From Clarkia xantiana subsp. parviflora (Eukaryota > Streptophyta > Magnoliopsida > Myrtales > Onagraceae): 64,000 nt of DNA. Position 1 is the stretch's first letter; each line of letters starts with the position of its first letter. Under the pieces are notes generated by a model. The model ran no database searches. It had not been told where the DNA came from and saw nothing but the letters and a program-made list of their open reading frames with translations. The stretch is taken from contig JAPTYO010000022.1 of NCBI GenBank assembly GCA_036873135.1, positions 8,213,785 through 8,277,784 on the forward strand, in the 5' to 3' direction. Positions 1-9,245 of this stretch are shown one piece after another. A program made the position numbers and the translations under genes.

Positions 1-468
1 ACCAAGAGCGTATCTTGAGAGTGGTTTCCAAAAACTACGAACTTCGACGCCCCCAGGAGCGTATCTTGAGAGTAGTGTTCATACTACGACATTCGACGCC
101 CCCAAGAGCGTATCTTGAGAGTAGTTATTACACTACGAATTCGACGCACCAAGAGCGTATCTTGAGAGTGGTTTCCAAAAACTACGAATTCGACGCCCCC
201 AGGAGCGTATCTTGAGGTAGATTTGCAACCTACCAGATTCGACGCCCCCAAGAGCGTATCTTAAGGTAGAAAAAACACTACCAGTTCGATGCCCCCAAGA
301 GCGTATCTTGAGGTAGATTTCAAACTACCAGTTCGACGCCCACCAGGAGCGTATCTTTGGTCTAACCTGAGCCCTCCGGGAGCCTATCCTGTGAAACGTT
401 AAGTGCCATCCGAGAGCCTGTCTCGTGAACATTTTTCGACGCCCACCAAGAGCGTATCTTTGGTCTAA
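1..468. repeat. Hairpin minisatellite, about 47-bp units (copy 1)
   Basis: Units share the motif TTCGACGCCCCCAAGAGCG followed by TATCTTGAG and then a short inverted repeat. The inverted repeat is GTAGT...ACTAC in some units and GGTAG...CTACC in others, with loops of 6-9 bases. The last units (from about 330) are degenerate and lose the stem. This copy has one extra unit (about 261-307) that copy 2 lacks. The array lies just past the 3' end of the antisense gene. Confidence 0.85.
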
Positions 469-850
469 CAGTACAACGTATACCGTGTAAGGGGTATCAG
501 AAGAAATCATCACACCACGCTCAGAAGGATACCATGAGAAAGAAATTTCTAAGTAAAGTAATGTGAAGAACAAGTAATGTTTTTTCTTTATGAAATGGCA
601 GGTGTGACATGAAGGAAAACACGAAAGAAAGACAAGTAAAGGAAACACACCAAGAGAAGAGCCCATAACCAAAGGGATATATACAAAAGCATGAGAAGCA
701 CTAGTGTAAAGGCAAGCGAAGCACGTAGTCAACAACACAATACGGCAAAGGAAAGTAACAACAAACACCACCACAATTTCAAAAGACACTCAACCCATAA
801 AAGGGGAGAAGGAGTGTAGTTATATACAAGGATAACATGAGATAAACACG

Positions 851-3246
851 TCAGTCAGAACCTTCGGGGGAGTCACCCTCACCCCCTGAAGCTGAACCAC
901 CGGCAGATAGAGATGATGAGGAGGAATCTGAGGTACCAATCTCCACTGGTGTAGCATCCACCTGGGCAGGGGCAGGCTCGTCTGCAACAGCAGCCTGACC
1001 CCTCAGAACAGCCATGTAACCACTGGCATATGGCCCGAAGTCACCAAGGTCACCAACTGGGAACTGAGGATCAATACGGAAAATGTGATCAACCAGATAC
1101 TCACCGAACTGGTTCATCTCCTGAGTGAGACGCGCGCTATAATCGGCAGTGAAGGCAGAGGAGGCCTTGTACTCAGACACCGCGACAGTCCTCTCCTCCG
1201 CACGACACTTAGCCTCCAACTTCCGTAACTCCTCAGAATGGAGCGACGCTGCAACCTCAGCTTCCCGACGCAAACTGCCCACAGTGGTCTCAAGCAAGAA
1301 CACCTGGTTCCGGAGCTCCTGCATCCTCAAATCAGATAATCGCGCCTTCTCAGCAGCAGTGGCGACCTCCGCCTTGAGAGAGACCTGGCTGTCCTCAAGG
1401 GTCTTCCTCTCGTCAGACAACTCGAGCACGAGCGAGGACATGTTCACCATGTCAGACATACCCTAACAATTCAAACAAGGGATGAGTAACCGAAAGATAG
1501 CCATTATGAAAGTAATAAGATGAAAGCAAGGAACAACTCACAGGTGCATAACGAGAAAGTGCCCCCTGAACAAAGCGCCGAGTCTCCCCAGGAGACTTGG
1601 GTGGAGCAACACGATAGCCAGGGGGGATGGCGCCGCGGAGTACGCGGACACCAACCTCAGGGGTCCGCAAAGAGGAGGTGCTATCGAAGTGGAACTCCTT
1701 CAGACCAGCGAAAGGAGTCCACTCAGACCCAATAACATCTTCATCAGTAAGACGGGCGAAATCCTTCCGACTTAAAGTCGGAGGCCCACCTACACAAGCA
1801 AAGCAAGTCAAAGGAGAATATAAACATAGAAGGATCAGCAACAAGGTAGAGATCATACCTGAGGACCGTGCCCTCGGCTGGGGGGCAGGGGAACCACCAC
1901 CAGCAGGTCGCTTCCCTTTGTCGGCCAGGGAAGACACCTCTTCGATCACCATCTCCTTATCACGAGATAGGGTCGGAGGACGAGCAGTAGGCGAAGCAGG
2001 ATCCACGGCCTTCTTTCTCTTAGCAGCCGAGGCCCCGGCCTCAGAATCAGATCTCCGCGGCTTGGACTTGGAAGGCCCAGAATCTCTGCCAACGGAGACG
2101 ACCCTCTCAGTCACCAAGAGGGAGCGCCCTAGCAATATAAGAAAAGCAAGATAAGGAAAATACAGATTATACCATAAAGAAACAAATAGGAGAAAGCATA
2201 CCAGAGGCCCCAGCCTTCTTCCCAGGCAGGGGGGATTTCTTCAGAGCAGAACCAGAAGGAGCCTTCCTCTTGCTCAGATCAACAGGGGCTCCCTGCACGT
2301 TATAGGTTTTTCCATGAAACCAACCTACAAAGGAAGAGCAGAAGGTAAATAAAGATGGAAAGACCAAGTGACATACCGAACCCCCGGAGTCAGGAGTCAA
2401 ACTGATCCCGGCCTCGTAAAGATCCGTCTCAGTCACTAAGGACACGGGGCAGTATGACCGGGTCCTGTTGCTCTCGTGAATGATCTTCATAGTCTCTAAA
2501 TCAACTGAAGAGAACTCTCCGAAAGCAGGCCAACCATCGGACCGATCCTCATTCAAGACCGACCAAGTGACGTATCGATCCGTAATGAAGAAGTAATGCT
2601 TAGCCCAGTGACTGGCCGAATTGTCACTCCGGGCCACGAAACGGAGGGAGGTATCCCACTCGATCCCACTCAACCCGAAATCAATAAATCGGGGATCCTT
2701 GAAGGTCGGATGGCGAGTTACGAAACTCGCAAACCCCACCTTCGTTTGGTACTGGAACCGGTAGAAGCATCGGAATAGAACGAGGGAGTACTTCCAGGAG
2801 TACCAATGGCACAATACCCGGAAGCCCACCCAGACACGAAGGGCACTGGGGGCAAGGTTCACAGGAGAAATCCTGAAGAACCTGCTCAACTCTATAAGCT
2901 CGTCACAGTAAGGCAACCTCAGCCCAAATCGGATCTGGGAGGGGTACACGGCGACCTTCCCTATAGGAGGCTCCGTCACCGTCTCGCGAGTATTCCCCAA
3001 TGAGGGGAGAAAAGGATACAGAGGCTCATCTAGGGGACAGATATCTCCTAGGGTAACATGCTCATTGTAATCGGACCTAGTGAGATGGTTCTCCGACAAG
3101 ATAGCGAAACCTAAGGCAAAGGTAGCAGGAAATCCCAAAGTACGGATCAAATTTCGATTAACACCCCAACGAAGGTCACGACACTAAGCTAGCAATAGGA
3201 AAGGAAATAATACGACCAAAAAGGAAGAGAAAAGGAACTCACTCAT
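851..3246 (-). CDS. Antisense extra gene (aORF) of element C, six exons, intact
   Basis: The gene lies antisense to the element. Exons inferred from GT-AG sites and reading phase are 3246-3243, 3110-2377, 2292-2202, 2128-1859, 1789-1542 and 1462-851 including the stop. They total 1,959 nt, or 652 codons, and every phase agrees. The exon 2 product has the core found in all four element families here: G(L/I)RxPYC, then SPxxLAPxAxRVW, then FRVLC. Middle exons are basic and Ser/Pro-rich. The last exon is heptad-rich (residues about 450-560, probable coiled coil) with an acidic Ser/Gly tail. Antisense extra ORFs are known from Tat-lineage elements such as Grande, and the core resembles what Pfam calls a putative gypsy-type transposon domain. 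The molecular function is unknown to me. The splice model is inference from sequence alone. Confidence 0.72.
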
Positions 3247-4792
3247 CCTTCGGAGGCACGACGCCTCTGTAGAGTCTGTGTGCGCGGACACCACCAGGAA
3301 TATAGCACCTGCCACGACACGACAAATATCAAGACAAGAAAAATTTCCGAATAACCGGAAATACTCCGACACCCGACCAACGACAACAATCAAAGATCCA
3401 AAGACACCCAGCAAAGATAGTCAACATGAGCCAAGGACACCACGACAACCAACTTGAATATTTTATCCGAGCCTAAGGTCGGGTTTTGGAAAAAATTACC
3501 GTTATACCCTCCAACAAAGATTAACACACCAACGGCGGTACGACATCAAATTCAAGACCGGAATAGCCCAATCGGACAAGAAACCATATCCGGACGACCG
3601 GCAAACATTTTTCTCCAAATCCACATCTATCAACGGCTATCCGCGGCAATCCCACATTCAATCAAATTTAGGCAATCAAACATCAGCAATCAAGCATCGG
3701 CAATCAAATATCAACGATTCAAAAATCAACGTTTTACGCGGTAACGGAAAGGAAAAGAGCGGACCTTCGGAAAACCCGACCCGATGTGATAAACGGGTCC
3801 GGAATTCGAATTTGAGCGTGGCCGGAAATCAGCTCCTCGCCGAGAATGGCCCGTCGTCGCCGTCGCCGGAGCAAAGTCCAGTCGCTCCTCCGCCGTCACT
3901 TGCCGGTGATGTCCGGCCAATGTCGCCGCCCTCAATCGATCCTCCACACCGTCCCGTCGTCGTCACCGTACCCCGTCGACAGTCAGCCCGGCGTCGCCGT
4001 CGTCAGCCAAGCCCCCTGCCGCCTCCGCGTCGCCGTGGGCTGCTTCCCGCCTGGAGCTGTGTCGTCGCCTCCGGCCAAGCTCCCTCCCGTCCCCGGTTCC
4101 GGCTGAGTTGCTGGTCGGATTTCTGCCCCTTGGTGGAAATTCCGGCCGGCCCTAACCTTGGGGGTGCTCTCAAACTTTTCTTACTCTCCAAGGGTGAGTG
4201 GAAAGGGAAGATGGTGGCTATGGTGACTCCTTGAGGTATTTTTCTAACTCTCCTCTATTTTGAAAAGATGATAGGGTTTTCTAAGGGGTTTTAATCACCA
4301 CCCTCCATCTATCTTTAAATAAAATCTAAGGGCCAAGGAAAAACCATCATTTTTATCCCTTTCAACTATGGCTAAGTATATCTCCATACTTAGAAAAACT
4401 ATCAAGTTAGTTTTATTTTTGAGCATTCCATACTTAGGAAAATTTTTAGCCAAAATTAAATTTTTCCTCACTTAGATAGAATCCCGGCACGAATTTGAAG
4501 CATAAGTCACTTAGTTGCATTCGTATTGCATCCTTGTAAGAGTATGCATTTTTTAAGTATACGCCGGTAGCAAAGATAGATTTATTGCTCCCGCCTCAGA
4601 CGGACGCATGCTTAGGCATGCGTCCGTGCTACTCTAACGTTTACAACTCCTCTATCTTATAAGACAGGGGACAGAGTCGAAGACACACATCCATGGGTAA
4701 GCTGACACTCAGATGAAAGGTAGAAACCCCGGTTTCAAATTGCGCGTATCATACCATCCTGAAATAGAGTCAATCAAGGGTTAGGCCATTGG
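3247..4792. other. Untranslated stretch of element C between antisense gene and 3' LTR
   Basis: No gene is supported here. Bases 3790-4140 are strikingly CpG- and CCG-rich, unlike the AT-rich 4240-4560. On the minus strand this places a GC-rich block about 550-900 bp upstream of the antisense gene's start, so it may be its leader or promoter. Open frames in the block (Pro/Arg/Ser-rich in several frames) are what such composition produces by chance. Confidence 0.5.
4600..4627. repeat. Perfect 12-bp stem, 4-bp loop inverted repeat
   Basis: The arm ACGGACGCATGC (4600-4611) pairs exactly with GCATGCGTCCGT (4616-4627) across the loop TTAG. In copy 2 (47501-47528) one base of the left arm differs (CGCATG becomes CACATG). 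It lies 165 bp upstream of the polypurine tract. Confidence 0.8.
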
Positions 4793-4808
4793 TTGACTCG
4801 GGGGCATG
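4793..4808 (+). other. Polypurine tract of element C
   Basis: TTGACTCGGGGGCATG directly precedes the 3' LTR start TGATGG. Plus-strand DNA synthesis of an LTR retrotransposon is primed here. Element D has nearly the same tract (32784-32799), and element A has the related core GGGGGCA. Confidence 0.75.
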
Positions 4809-4963
4809 TGATGGATATACGCCCAATTTGAACCCGTTGACTTCCAAACCGTTGTATTTTTATCGTCCCATTACCGATTGTAAATCGAAACTTCAACCCG
4901 AACACTTCACGAGAACATCAACGGCTCGGACGGGGCCGAAGCGCCCGTCCGGCCAAGGTAAAC

Positions 4964-5115
4964 TCACCTAGGTGAGGTTGGGTGGCCACACCCGACCTCC
5001 TCTAGGAGAGATCGGGTCAGCCAACCCGATCTCTCCTAGGGGAGATCGGGTGGACCAACCCGATCTCTCCTAGGAGGGATGGGGTTGGCCAACCCCATCC
5101 CCCCTAGGGGGGGTT
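4964..5115. repeat. Palindromic tandem array in U3 of LTR C
   Basis: About 34-bp units are near-perfect palindromes. GGAGAGATCGGGT pairs with ACCCGATCTCTCC, and units are joined by CCTAGG-like palindromes. The third type uses GGGATGGGGTTGG/CCAACCCCATCCC, so stem sequence changes while complementarity stays. Copies at 37692-37878 and 47865-48051 have one more unit. The array lies about 200 bp upstream of the TATA box. Confidence 0.85.
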
Positions 5116-5315
5116 GGGTGCCCTCACCCAACCCCTACCCTTGAGGGTCGGATTTCTCCCCCCCCAAGGGCCCCTGCGCCATTTTCGGACACCCACACCC
5201 GGTTCACGTCGCCTACCTTCTCCGTATCTTAAGGTCTTAATTGTACGCTTAAAGGTTAATTAATTGTGTTTAAAGGTTAACGATGTCATTAAGCCACCTT
5301 AATGACACCGTTGCC

Positions 5316-5323
5316 TATAAATA
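5316..5323 (+). promoter_or_regulatory. TATA box of LTR C
   Basis: TATAAATA in the context GCCTATAAATACC sits at the expected U3/R boundary. The same box occurs at 38077-38084 and 48252-48259. LTR D has it at 33173-33180. Confidence 0.7.
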
Positions 5324-5419
5324 CCCCACCTCCACTATTCATTCGGACATCTTGGCAATTTGGATTACTTTGCTCTGACATCTCTCTAGTTTATCTCTCT
5401 AAGAAGAATACTGACTTAG

Positions 5420-5486
5420 GCATCGGAGAGGGTTCACCAGGCACCACCCCCCCCCCCTCCGTGTCTGGTACTGCCCCTTCTGCAGG
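5420..5486 (+). promoter_or_regulatory. Conserved R-U5 motif GCATCGGAGAGGG ... TGCAGG
   Basis: The block starts GCATCGGAGAGGG and ends CTGCAGG, with a C-rich partner strand able to fold on the G-rich half. The same start and end words occur in LTR D (33307-33372) and, on the minus strand, LTR A (13957-14006), although those LTRs are otherwise unalike. The role is unknown; leader RNA folding or 3'-end formation is plausible. Confidence 0.6.
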
Positions 5487-5641
5487 GTAGGAGGAGAGAA
5501 GAAGCAGAGGAAGGAAGGAAGGAAGGAAAGACATAGGCTAAGACAGGGCAACTCGGGAATACCGGATCACACACATCCCCAATAAGGAGAGAGATCAAAA
5601 CCGACCACCCGTTGACCTAGATCTCATAACCTAACAGCCCC

Positions 5642-7649
5642 GATGGGAGGTGAAAGCGGACTCTCCTCCCGCTTACCACACCTACTCTGATGAAGACTTC
5701 CAGACCCGTCATCTTATCCAGCTTTACCGATGGGGGGAGTCCTATACTCCCCTCGATGCCAATTCTTTGACGGAGCGGGACCTGGTGAATGCCGGGATCC
5801 GACTCCTCGACATAGTCTCTAGGGGTCAAATCTTCGACGGCCACTCCAATAGGGTTCCTTGGGTAACGTTTCTAATCTCTATTTTTCACTGTTTGCAGCT
5901 AAGAAGGTGTTCGTGCTGACCAATCTGATCCTTAAGCAGGGGGAGACCGACGCTGTCCGCCCCGCGCGGAAGAGGAAGTCGGCCAAGAAAGCTGTTGCTC
6001 CGTCGGGATCTCCCTCCGCGGAGAGGACAAAGCGGAGCCGCGTGGAAGTGGACAGACTCTTCGATGTCCAGAATGCTGAAGAAGGTAAAAAGCTCCGCCT
6101 AGCTATTAAATCGTACAGGAAGCTAGTTCCTAAGGAGTTGGTCCCTTCGACCATGGAGGCCTGCATCGCAGATGTCAAACGTGTCCTCCGAGGGGAAACT
6201 CCTCGCGTCCTGAAGGCGGGCTACTACAACTTCCACGGGAAAGATCAATATGTTTCTCGGCGCGTCGTTTGGTGTAAGGGCCCTAACCAACTTCCTGACT
6301 ATGTTTCTGAAGCCTCTCGTCCTTTAGGTGCAGGTCACTCGGGGATTCCGTCGGGTGCTGGAGCTTCAGCGGGGGCACCACCTTCAGCAGGGGCACCACT
6401 TTTCGGGGCTGGAGAGACCCCGACCGGCGATCAATTTCATCAGGTGGAGAATTTGGACTCCTCCGAGGAGACGGATGAGGGCGGCTCCCTGATTCCTCGT
6501 CGGAGGGCGGGACAGTCCCCACTGAAACCAACCTCCAAGGGGCTGCCCCCTTCACCTTCTTCACAACAGCGACAGCCGTCGCCCATCCATGACTTCACTC
6601 CTTCTCCGGCTCAGGGCGAGTCGGAGGCGCGCCCCTCCACGACTCGAGTCGGTCCTTCTCCTCTCCCCTTCGACGGGAGTTTTTACAAGGTTTTCGACCC
6701 CGCGCAGAAGCTCCCTGGACCCGAACCAAACGCTGCAAGGGGTCCAGCTCCGAAAAGGGGACACATACCCAGAGCTGGCTCCCCATCTGCTAGCAGGCTC
6801 AATCCTGCCCACTCTGCGGTATCCGATTTCCTTGGATCGGGAGGACATCTGCCGGGATGTCCAAGAAATGTCTATCCGCCGGATAGAGGTAATACTCTTA
6901 CTTTTCGCTCCTTCGTCAATAAAACAGGTTGTTCATATGCTAACACTTTTCTTCCTTCCTTCGCAGGAGATGGTGGACATCAACCGCTGCTTCGGGTACA
7001 TCTTCGCCTTCGAGGAGGCCCTGGAGCAGGAGCGGCAAAGGGGGCTCCCGCGGTCATAGCTAAGCTCGAAGAGGATCTCGCGGCCTCCGATTCTTCGCGG
7101 GGAAAACTGGCCAAGGAGCAGGCCATCCTCGACCGAAAAACTCGGGACCTCCAAAAGCAGGTTCGTGACTTCGAGGGGCTCCTGAAGCGGGAGCGACAGG
7201 AGCGGCGGATTGCTGAGGACAAACTTGTCCTTGAAAAGAAGGCTCTGGAGGAGCAAATTGCTGAGGTTCCTTCAAAGCTGGTCGCGGCTGAGACCAAGGG
7301 CCGGGAAGATTATCGGGGATCTGAGGACTTCCAAGCTAATGCGGTGAAGTTCTGCAGCGCGGAGGTGGAGAACACCCTCTTCAACGCAGTCGAGGAACTA
7401 CACCTGGAGTATGGCAACGCCATCAACTTCGACAAGTCTCCGTATCTCGCTCCTTTCGCGAAGAAATACTTTGCCCTCTCGGAGGAGAGTGATGAGGGGA
7501 GCACTCCCGCGGTTGTTGAAGACATGGCGGAGCCTCCAAGTGCCGACACCCCGATAATCGACCTTCCAGCAGTTGAACCTGTGGAGCCTTCTGCCACATA
7601 TCTTGTGGACCCTGCTCCCGCTGATGCCACCGACAAGGACCAAGCCTAA
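5642..7649 (+). pseudogene. Antisense extra gene (aORF) of element A, exons 2 (end), 3 and 4
   Basis: Element C interrupts the gene. The part here is the end of exon 2 (5642-5862), exon 3 (5940-6888) and exon 4 (6967-7649). The intron ending CTTAAGCAG at 5939 keeps phase with a canonical GT donor. Residues after the joint are basic (KRKSAKK), the middle is Pro/Ser/Gly-rich, and exon 4 encodes a Glu/Lys/Arg heptad stretch (probable coiled coil) followed by an acidic tail. Compared with the related copy at 25028-27914, the frame shifts by one near 6705 and shifts back near 7040, so about 110 codons are read out of frame. The function of this family is unknown. Confidence 0.6.
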
Positions 7650-7754
7650 ACGCTTTATCTTTAGAGTCCTTGTATTTTTCCTCATTTTGAAATCCTCGGG
7701 CCTTTGAGCCCTCATTAATATCAGACTATCTCTCCGATTTTCCGTTGCGCTTCT

Positions 7755-8283
7755 TCCAAGCGACTTAACTATGCTTACTTAAGGCGAAACCTCGACACTT
7801 AAGACATTTTCACACATCACTTAAGACGATTTAATTCTGTGCACCACTTAAGGCGACTTAGTCTCGTGCACCACTTAAGGCGACTTAACAGCTTGCACCA
7901 CTTAAGGCGACTTCGCAACACTTAGAATAAATCCAAGAATCATGCATCACTTAAGAGGACTTAACCTCGTGCATCACTTAAGACGACTTAATCGCGTGCA
8001 TCACTTAAGACGACTTAATCTCGTGCATCACTTAAGGCGACTTTTAAACAACACTTAAAATAAATCTAAGAATAATCTGATCGGAAGCAACCTCTTTATT
8101 CATTGATGGCACAAATCTGCTTACATCGAATCAAACGATAAATAATTTACACCACTTAAGGAAATTTTACATCGGGCACCACTTAAGGCGACTTTTCATC
8201 GGGCACCACTTAAGGCGACTTTTCATCGGGCACCACTTAAGGCGACTTTTCATCGGGCACCACTTAAGGCGACTTTTCATCAA
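7755..8283. repeat. 27-bp minisatellite with CACTTAAGGCGACTT core (copy 1)
   Basis: Units of 27 bp share CACTTAAGGCGACTT followed by a variable 12-bp spacer (TAATCTCGTGCAT, TTCATCGGGCAC and similar). The central CTTAAG is itself palindromic. The array fills the gap between the 3' end of the antisense gene and the 3' end of integrase. Two units fewer than copy 2 account exactly for the 54-bp offset change. Confidence 0.88.
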
Positions 8284-9245
8284 GCATGACATTTCTTCAA
8301 GTGTTCGCCACTGAAAGAATGCTTCAATACTCTGCCATCGAGGTCTTCCAACTTGTACGCATTCTGAGCTGACATCCCCACGACCTTGCAAGGTCCTTCC
8401 CATTTTGGTGACATCTTATTGATCCGATCCAAAAGGGTGAACTCGTTCCGACGCCAAACCAGCTCCCCAACGAAGAATAGTCGGGAATTAACTCGCCGAT
8501 TGTAATATCTGGCCGTCGCCAAACGCATTCGAGCCTGGACTTCATCGGCTTCCCGCCTCTTCTCTTCGAGCAAGTCCAAATCCAGACGTCTCATTTCATC
8601 ATTTGTCAAAGGCTCGTAATATCTCATCCGATGGGACGCCACAGCTACCTCTACGGGAGCAACAGCCTCCGTGCCATAAACAAGGCCAAACGGAGTCTCC
8701 CCAGTTGATCGTTTGGGTGTCGTTCTAACAGCCCAAAGCACATTTTCCAGCTCGTTCAGCCATTTGCCCTTCAAGGCATAGACCCTTTTCTTCAGGCCAT
8801 CCATCACGATTTTGTTGGCTGATTCCACCTGGCCATTAGTCTGAGCATGATGGACAGAGGCTGTCCGATGCTCGATATTCAACTCCCCCAGATACTCCTT
8901 CACTTGAGCCCCGTTAAACGGTGGACCATTATCGCTGATCACCACCTTAGGAATCCCGTATCTGGATACAATATGAGTCTGGAGAAACTTGACGATCTGG
9001 TTCCCCGTCGTCTTGGCCAACGCCTTAGCTTCTATCCATTTCGAAAAATAATCGATAGCCACAAGCAAATACTTACACTGACCTTGTGCCTGCGGGAGAG
9101 GTCCCACCAAGTCGATGCCCCACTGCGCGAAGGGCCAAGCACTCTTGATGGACGTCAGATTTGCAGCCGGAGCCACGATATTCGGGGTGTACCTCTGGCA
9201 CACGTCACAGGATCGGACCAACCCCGTCGCCTCCTTGCTCATCAT
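8280..9245 (-). pseudogene. Integrase module of element A
   Basis: Integrase inserts the element cDNA into chromosomes. The frame begins just before CDVCQRY, the CC half of the HHCC zinc motif. The HH half (VHEGVAACHEG) ends the preceding frame, so a small deletion after LNLGYY breaks the polyprotein here. Core residues D, D and E are visible in GIDLVGP, VISDNGPPF and NGQVESANK. The C-terminus has the VWRRNEF and KWEGPCKV pattern usual for gypsy integrases. It ends KKCHA at the minisatellite. Missing upstream linkage makes it non-functional. Confidence 0.9.

Larger units (their letters stand above)
1..5636 (+). mobile_element. Element C, 3' portion (copy 1), non-autonomous Tat-type LTR retrotransposon
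   Basis: This is the downstream part of the element seen complete at 37536-48572. It holds, in order, a hairpin minisatellite, the minus-strand antisense gene, a long untranslated stretch, a polypurine tract and the 3' LTR. The LTR ends in CA at 5636, directly followed by GCCCC (5637-5641). The same GCCCC lies in front of the intact copy's 5' LTR at 37531-37535, so it is the target-site duplication. The gag-like ORF lies left of the window in this copy. Confidence 0.88.
4809..5636 (+). repeat. 3' LTR of element C (copy 1)
   Basis: It runs from TGATGGATATACG to CATAACCTAACA, 828 bp. It matches the 862-bp 5' LTR at 37536-38397 with few substitutions but has one palindromic unit fewer (about 35 bp). 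It contains the palindromic array, a TATA box, then a conserved U5 motif. Confidence 0.9.

Noticed and set aside
3812..4234. Pro/Arg-rich 140-codon ORF in the GC-rich block
   Set aside because: Several frames are open at once there, as expected of CCG-rich DNA; copy 2 is interrupted by the hAT element in this frame and no motif is present.
5863..5939. Apparent off-by-one splice joint after exon 2 in all antisense genes
   Set aside because: Using the nearest AG (TTTGCAG or TTTGTAG) breaks frame in every family. A second AG 35-41 bp downstream (AAGCAG, GTGCAG, TTTGCAG) restores frame in A, A', C and D and gives normal 77-87 nt introns.
8167..8403. Minus-strand ORF with repeated MKSRLKWCP
   Set aside because: The 27-bp minisatellite is a multiple of three, so the frame stays open by arithmetic; it is out of frame with integrase.
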